Below are positions 7,285-9,027 of a stretch of DNA of 9,027 nucleotides, piece by piece. The notes beneath the pieces are model-generated. The model saw nothing but the letters and a program-made list of their open reading frames with translations, did no database searches and was not told the origin of the DNA. Both the position numbers and the translations under genes were made by a program. The DNA lies in NCBI GenBank assembly GCA_938045215.1, contig CALINF010000234.1, forward strand, positions 1-9,027, read 5' to 3'. Every line of letters begins with the position of its first letter. The stretch's first letter is position 1. Source of the stretch: an uncultured Halieaceae bacterium. GTDB taxonomy: Bacteria; Pseudomonadota; Gammaproteobacteria; Pseudomonadales; Halieaceae.

Positions 7285-8667
7285 GTGGAATATTTAACCG
7301 TCGAATATTTGGTGTGGGCGGTTGCACTTGGCGGTATCAGTGCGTTATCACTTCCTTTGGGGTCCTGGGTGGGCTTGCAGGCCAATCCAAAGCCACACGT
7401 TACGTCAATACTGGCAGCGTTCGGAGCCGGCGCGTTGATCGCGGCCCTCTCGATAGAGCTCGTCGCTCCCACACTGTTTTTGCTCGAATCACCCGAGATA
7501 GAGTCACATCATGGCGACCCTGTTAGTGCCTTTTTTGCGCTTATAAGTGGAATGGCTATTGGGGGTATTCTGTTCACCCTGCTGGATCGACTCGTCAATG
7601 CCCGCGGCGGGTTCCTGCGCCACACTGCGAGCACTGTCAGCTATTTGATGGCGCGCAGACGGGATCGGGAGCTGGCGACTCTTGATAGATTCGCTATGTT
7701 CCCTCCATTGAGGGATTTAGCACCCGAACACATCAACACACTTCTCGGCATGATAAAGCCGGTGACATACTCACCTGGCCAGATACTCGGCAGTGAAGGT
7801 GAACTCGCCAAGACTATGGGCTTTATCTTTGAGGGTAGTGTCATTGCGACGTCTTCAGATGGTCTGGAGCAGCGATTCGATGAAGGCTCTATTTTGGGCG
7901 TATATTCACTCATGACCAACCGGCCCAACCCGGCTACCGCAAAAGCTGAGCGTGTAGTGAAAGGCTATTTAATATCCAGGCCAGACTTTATTCGCCTTTG
8001 TGAATTGTCGCCTGACTTCAAAAAGGCCATGCAGCAAATCCTGGAACAACGCATTGAGGCTACTCAGCAGCTGTTCGTGCAGCGTGACAGGCAGACACAG
8101 GAGTGGCTAGCGGCAGCCAGAGAAGCACTGCGCACTGACGCACAGATCCCTGACGATCCAGCATGGCGGAGAGCACGCTCCGAACACAAGGGCGCCCCTC
8201 TGGCAATCTGGCTTGGCATCTTGATTGATGGTGTACCCGAAAGCTTCGTCATAGGCGCTGGACTCTTGATCGAGCTCGAGAACCACCAATCCGAGCTTGG
8301 GACACTTGGTTTTGCCGACGTGGTGCCCTATACCCTTATCGCAGGGCTTTTCCTTTCAAACTTTCCCGAAGCGATGGCGAGTTCAGCAAACATGCAAGCA
8401 CAGGGTTTCAGCAAAAAGAGGGTCTTTCTGCTGTGGTTCTCACTTCTTGTGATTACAGCTGTGGGCGCCGGGGCCGGCTTTCTCCTAGCAGATGCTCTCA
8501 GTGCAACCTCGCTTGTTTTCGCGGAAGGACTCGCTGCAGGAGCGATGTTAACAATGATCGCAGCTGCCATGATACCTGAGGCCGTACTCATGGGACGATC
8601 TTCTACCGTCGGGATAAGCACGCTAGCAGGCTTTCTCGCAGCAATTTCTTTCAAACTGCTGGGTTGA
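7285..8667 (+). CDS. ZIP-fold membrane protein with inserted cyclic-nucleotide-binding-type domain
   Basis: A 460-residue protein starting at GTG 7285. A stop (TAA, 7282-7284) sits immediately upstream in frame, and GGTGAG (7275-7280) serves as ribosome site. Helices lie at about 7-29, 40-66 and 80-101, then 304-329, 345-367, 377-402, 408-430 and 440-459: the 3+5 layout of ZIP metal transporters. FGAGALIAALSIELVAP (helix 2), DGVPESFVIG (helix 4), SNFPEAMAS (helix 5) and AAGAMLTMIAAAMIPEA (helix 7) are ZIP-like. Residues about 134-245 form a CRP/cNMP-type beta-roll (MFPPLRDLAPEHI, YSPGQILGSEGELAKTMGFIFEGSV), followed by a long charged helix (245-285) into helix 4. ZIP loop 3-4 is cytoplasmic, so the domain faces the cytosol. 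The usual metal ligands are partly replaced (H to D315, N to G316, S358, N359), though E319 and E362 remain. The phosphate-cassette Glu and Arg are V206 and N215, so cAMP binding is doubtful. It is probably a ligand-regulated metal transporter or a sensor; the substrate is unknown. Confidence 0.8.
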   Translation: MEYLTVEYLVWAVALGGISALSLPLGSWVGLQANPKPHVTSILAAFGAGALIAALSIELVAPTLFLLESPEIESHHGDPVSAFFALISGMAIGGILFTLLDRLVNARGGFLRHTASTVSYLMARRRDRELATLDRFAMFPPLRDLAPEHINTLLGMIKPVTYSPGQILGSEGELAKTMGFIFEGSVIATSSDGLEQRFDEGSILGVYSLMTNRPNPATAKAERVVKGYLISRPDFIRLCELSPDFKKAMQQILEQRIEATQQLFVQRDRQTQEWLAAAREALRTDAQIPDDPAWRRARSEHKGAPLAIWLGILIDGVPESFVIGAGLLIELENHQSELGTLGFADVVPYTLIAGLFLSNFPEAMASSANMQAQGFSKKRVFLLWFSLLVITAVGAGAGFLLADALSATSLVFAEGLAAGAMLTMIAAAMIPEAVLMGRSSTVGISTLAGFLAAISFKLLG

Positions 8668-8948
8668 AAATCAAGACAAGTCCCAAGGTATATATCGTAG
8701 TTATCATTACGCGCCAGTATATTTAGGCTTTCTCCAGCATAACTTTTATACAGTAGCGGCAGTTGCTAACCTTTGCTATGAGCTCGTAGAAAATCAATCC
8801 GCAGCAACCTTCGCGCTGCCGGCTAGCCAACGCGTTTCTCTGCGCAACGCAAGGCTCCCTCGACTGCAGTCAATCTATCTGACCCACAGTTGGTGACGCG
8901 AGAGACTGATTCTCTACTATCTGTTTATGAAAAGATGAGGATCGCGAC
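8668..8948. other. gene-free stretch with small palindromes, likely terminator and promoter region
   Basis: I find no convincing gene in these 281 bases on either strand, and no tRNA-like cloverleaf. It must end the preceding transcript and start the next gene. Small palindromes are GGCTAGCC (8821-8828), AACGCGTT (8829-8836), GCGTT/AACGC (8832-8836 with 8846-8850) and AGAGA/TCTCT (8901-8905 with 8911-8915). None has a following T-run. A poor -35/-10 pair (TTGGTG 8890, TACTAT 8915, 19-base spacer) spans the last repeat; I do not count it as a firm promoter. Confidence 0.35.
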
Positions 8949-9027
8949 GTGAATATACCAAACTACACCACTTATGTTTGCAGGCTGGCATTGTTAGCGT
9001 GCTGCTGGTTCACTGCGACGAGCGGTG
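8949..9027 (+). CDS. probable exported protein, 3'-truncated (signal peptide only)
   Basis: An open frame from GTG 8949 runs off the window end, giving 26 codons. GAGG at 8937-8940 is eight bases upstream, a good ribosome site, and an in-frame TGA at 8928 rules out a longer start. The encoded start has a polar segment, an Arg near residue 12, then a hydrophobic core (LALLACCWFTATSG), as in a Sec signal peptide. There is a paired Cys but no clear lipobox in what is visible. Its function cannot be told. The low score reflects the short length. Confidence 0.45.
   Translation, partial: MNIPNYTTYVCRLALLACCWFTATSG

Noticed and set aside
8328..8654. 108-residue Ala/Ser-rich frame on the minus strand
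   Set aside because: It lies antisense within the ZIP-like gene, whose frame shows clear family motifs and membrane helices.
1..9027. CRISPR arrays, tRNA or rRNA genes, insertion sequences, attachment sites
   Set aside because: I saw no regularly spaced repeats, cloverleaf-like sequence, transposase or integrase motifs, or paired terminal repeats.

Overview
The window looks like chromosomal DNA of a free-living Gram-negative bacterium. A marine gammaproteobacterium is my best guess, from the mix of a GPH-type symporter, a DUF3124 protein, a GlsB/YeaQ-type membrane protein and an NhaP2-type antiporter; the species cannot be fixed from sequence alone. Genes are spaced as in ordinary bacterial operons. 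There is no sign of rRNA, tRNA, insertion sequences, phage genes or CRISPR.

Layout. (1) 1-1227 (+) is the 3' part of a GPH/MelB-like sugar:cation symporter, cut by the window start. (2) 1360-1923 (-) is a membrane-anchored DUF3124 protein, convergent with gene 1. (3) After a divergent regulatory region of about 220 bases, 2144-2446 (+) encodes a small GlsB/YeaQ-type three-helix membrane protein. (4) 2531-3565 (+) is a zinc-dependent, probably NAD-linked, medium-chain alcohol dehydrogenase. (5) 3727-4941, 4991-7180 and 7285-8667 (all +) are three consecutive membrane proteins. (6) A gene-poor stretch of about 280 bases leads to the first 26 codons of a probable exported protein (8949 to the window end).

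The last three complete genes are the most interesting part. The first is a CPA1 cation/proton antiporter that stops just after its membrane domain, without the cytoplasmic regulatory tail of NhaP2-type relatives. The second fuses a glutamate/dicarboxylate-symporter (SDF) membrane domain to an extra transmembrane helix and a periplasmic amino-acid-binding domain (SBP_bac_3). By eye its membrane core has lost nearly all canonical sodium and substrate residues (NMDGT and the helix-8 D/R/N/D set), while the binding domain keeps the Arg/Asp pair expected for an alpha-amino acid. The third is a ZIP-fold membrane protein with a CRP-like cyclic-nucleotide-binding-type domain inserted in the cytoplasmic loop between helices 3 and 4. 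Its metal-site histidines and the phosphate-binding cassette are both altered.

The second and third proteins therefore join a transporter fold to a ligand-binding module on the topologically correct side of the membrane, and both have eroded transport sites. I infer that this locus may encode amino-acid-responsive or nucleotide-responsive membrane machinery (receptors, gated channels, or binding-protein-dependent secondary transporters) acting with ion homeostasis through the antiporter. That joint role is a hypothesis; the domain fusions themselves are visible in the sequence.
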